From an uncultured Roseobacter sp. (lineage in GTDB: Bacteria > Pseudomonadota > Alphaproteobacteria > Rhodobacterales > Rhodobacteraceae): DNA of 64,000 bases. Location: the NCBI RefSeq assembly GCF_947492555.1, contig NZ_CANLNE010000003.1, positions 62,001 through 126,000 on the forward strand, written 5' to 3'. Position 1 is the first letter of the stretch; each line of letters opens with the position of its first letter. This document shows positions 63,790 to 64,000 of the stretch, piece by piece. Below the pieces are notes generated by a model. It was not told the origin of the DNA. It saw only the letters and a list, made by a program, of their open reading frames with translations, and searched no databases. The translations under genes were made by a program, and so were the position numbers.

Positions 63790-64000
63790 ATGGCTTCTTC
63801 AACCGCGCCTTTTGCGCCTTTCGAATGGATGATCGCCTGGCGCTACCTGCGGGCGCGTCGCGCCGAGGGCGGGGTCAGCGTGATGACCTGGATCAGCCTG
63901 ATCGGCATCACCCTCGCCGTCTTCGCCCTGATTGCCACATTGGCCGTCCGCTCCGGCTTTCGGGCGGAGTTCGTCGATACGATCCTCGGCGCCAATGCCC
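63790..64000 (+). CDS. LolC/LolE-type lipoprotein-release permease, partial
   Basis: The first 70 residues of an ABC-transporter permease, cut by the window end. FEWMIAWRYLRARRAEGGVS, then MTWISLIGITLAVFALIATL and VRSGFRAEFVDTILGAN, match LolC/LolE, which moves outer-membrane lipoproteins from the inner membrane to LolA. AAGGA precedes the ATG. The partner ATPase gene lolD is probably just downstream. Confidence 0.9.
   Translation, partial: MASSTAPFAPFEWMIAWRYLRARRAEGGVSVMTWISLIGITLAVFALIATLAVRSGFRAEFVDTILGANA

Overview
The window looks like a chromosomal segment of a marine alphaproteobacterium of the order Rhodobacterales (Roseobacter group). The evidence is the gene content: a choline-O-sulfate/betaine operon, a PccR-type regulator next to propionyl-CoA carboxylase genes, DUF1127 small proteins, a short-form ProS, DnaA-like HdaA beside an AI-2E family permease, and GTG starts in 4-bp stop/start overlaps. 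No rRNA, tRNA, CRISPR array, insertion sequence or prophage was seen.

Layout. 1-14 kb: DUF1127 protein with a divergent LysR gene, an XRE regulator, an IMPase-family phosphatase coupled to an 8-oxoguanine deaminase and a CAP-domain exported protein, guanine deaminase, MgtE, 5-formyl-THF cyclo-ligase, a DUF2975/XRE pair, an SDR, a YmdB-like phosphoesterase, a DMT permease and an SLC13/RCK_C anion permease. 14-17 kb: a DUF1127-like mini-protein, a degraded isocitrate lyase/PEP mutase fragment, a PQQ-type aldose dehydrogenase and a cytochrome c. 17-25.7 kb, lower in GC by eye: a hybrid histidine kinase with its response regulator, divergent from an alpha/beta hydrolase and a methyltransferase, then a truncated hemoglobin 3 bp upstream of an adenylate cyclase, then a LysR gene divergent from a second alpha/beta hydrolase. 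25.8-31.7 kb: a second SLC13 permease, small regulators, YebC, and ArgP divergent from LysE.

31.7-39 kb: a DMT permease, then betI-betC-betB-(small membrane protein)-betA behind a palindromic BetI-type operator. These genes convert choline-O-sulfate to choline, betaine aldehyde and glycine betaine. A secreted thermonuclease-like protein follows. 39-52 kb: propionyl-CoA assimilation. It has the regulator pccR, pccB, pccA and methylmalonyl-CoA mutase, with small lipoprotein and unknown genes in between. TTTGCAAA repeats lie in front of both pccR and pccB. 52-64 kb: small-enzyme genes, a TerB-DnaJ protein, an EEP nuclease-like protein, the polyphosphate pair ppx/ppk1, hdaA, an AI-2E permease, a fasciclin protein, proS, a DUF2937 protein and the start of lolC/E.

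The most interesting part is 17.1-23.6 kb. A two-component system faces an unknown hydrolase/methyltransferase pair across an intergenic region with five exact copies of TGTTTCA (three on one strand, two on the other). This is followed by a two-gene unit in which a free-standing group 1 truncated hemoglobin sits directly upstream of a PAS-like/signalling-helix adenylate cyclase with all six catalytic residues. I infer a heme-based gas-responsive cAMP module in which sensor and cyclase are separate proteins.
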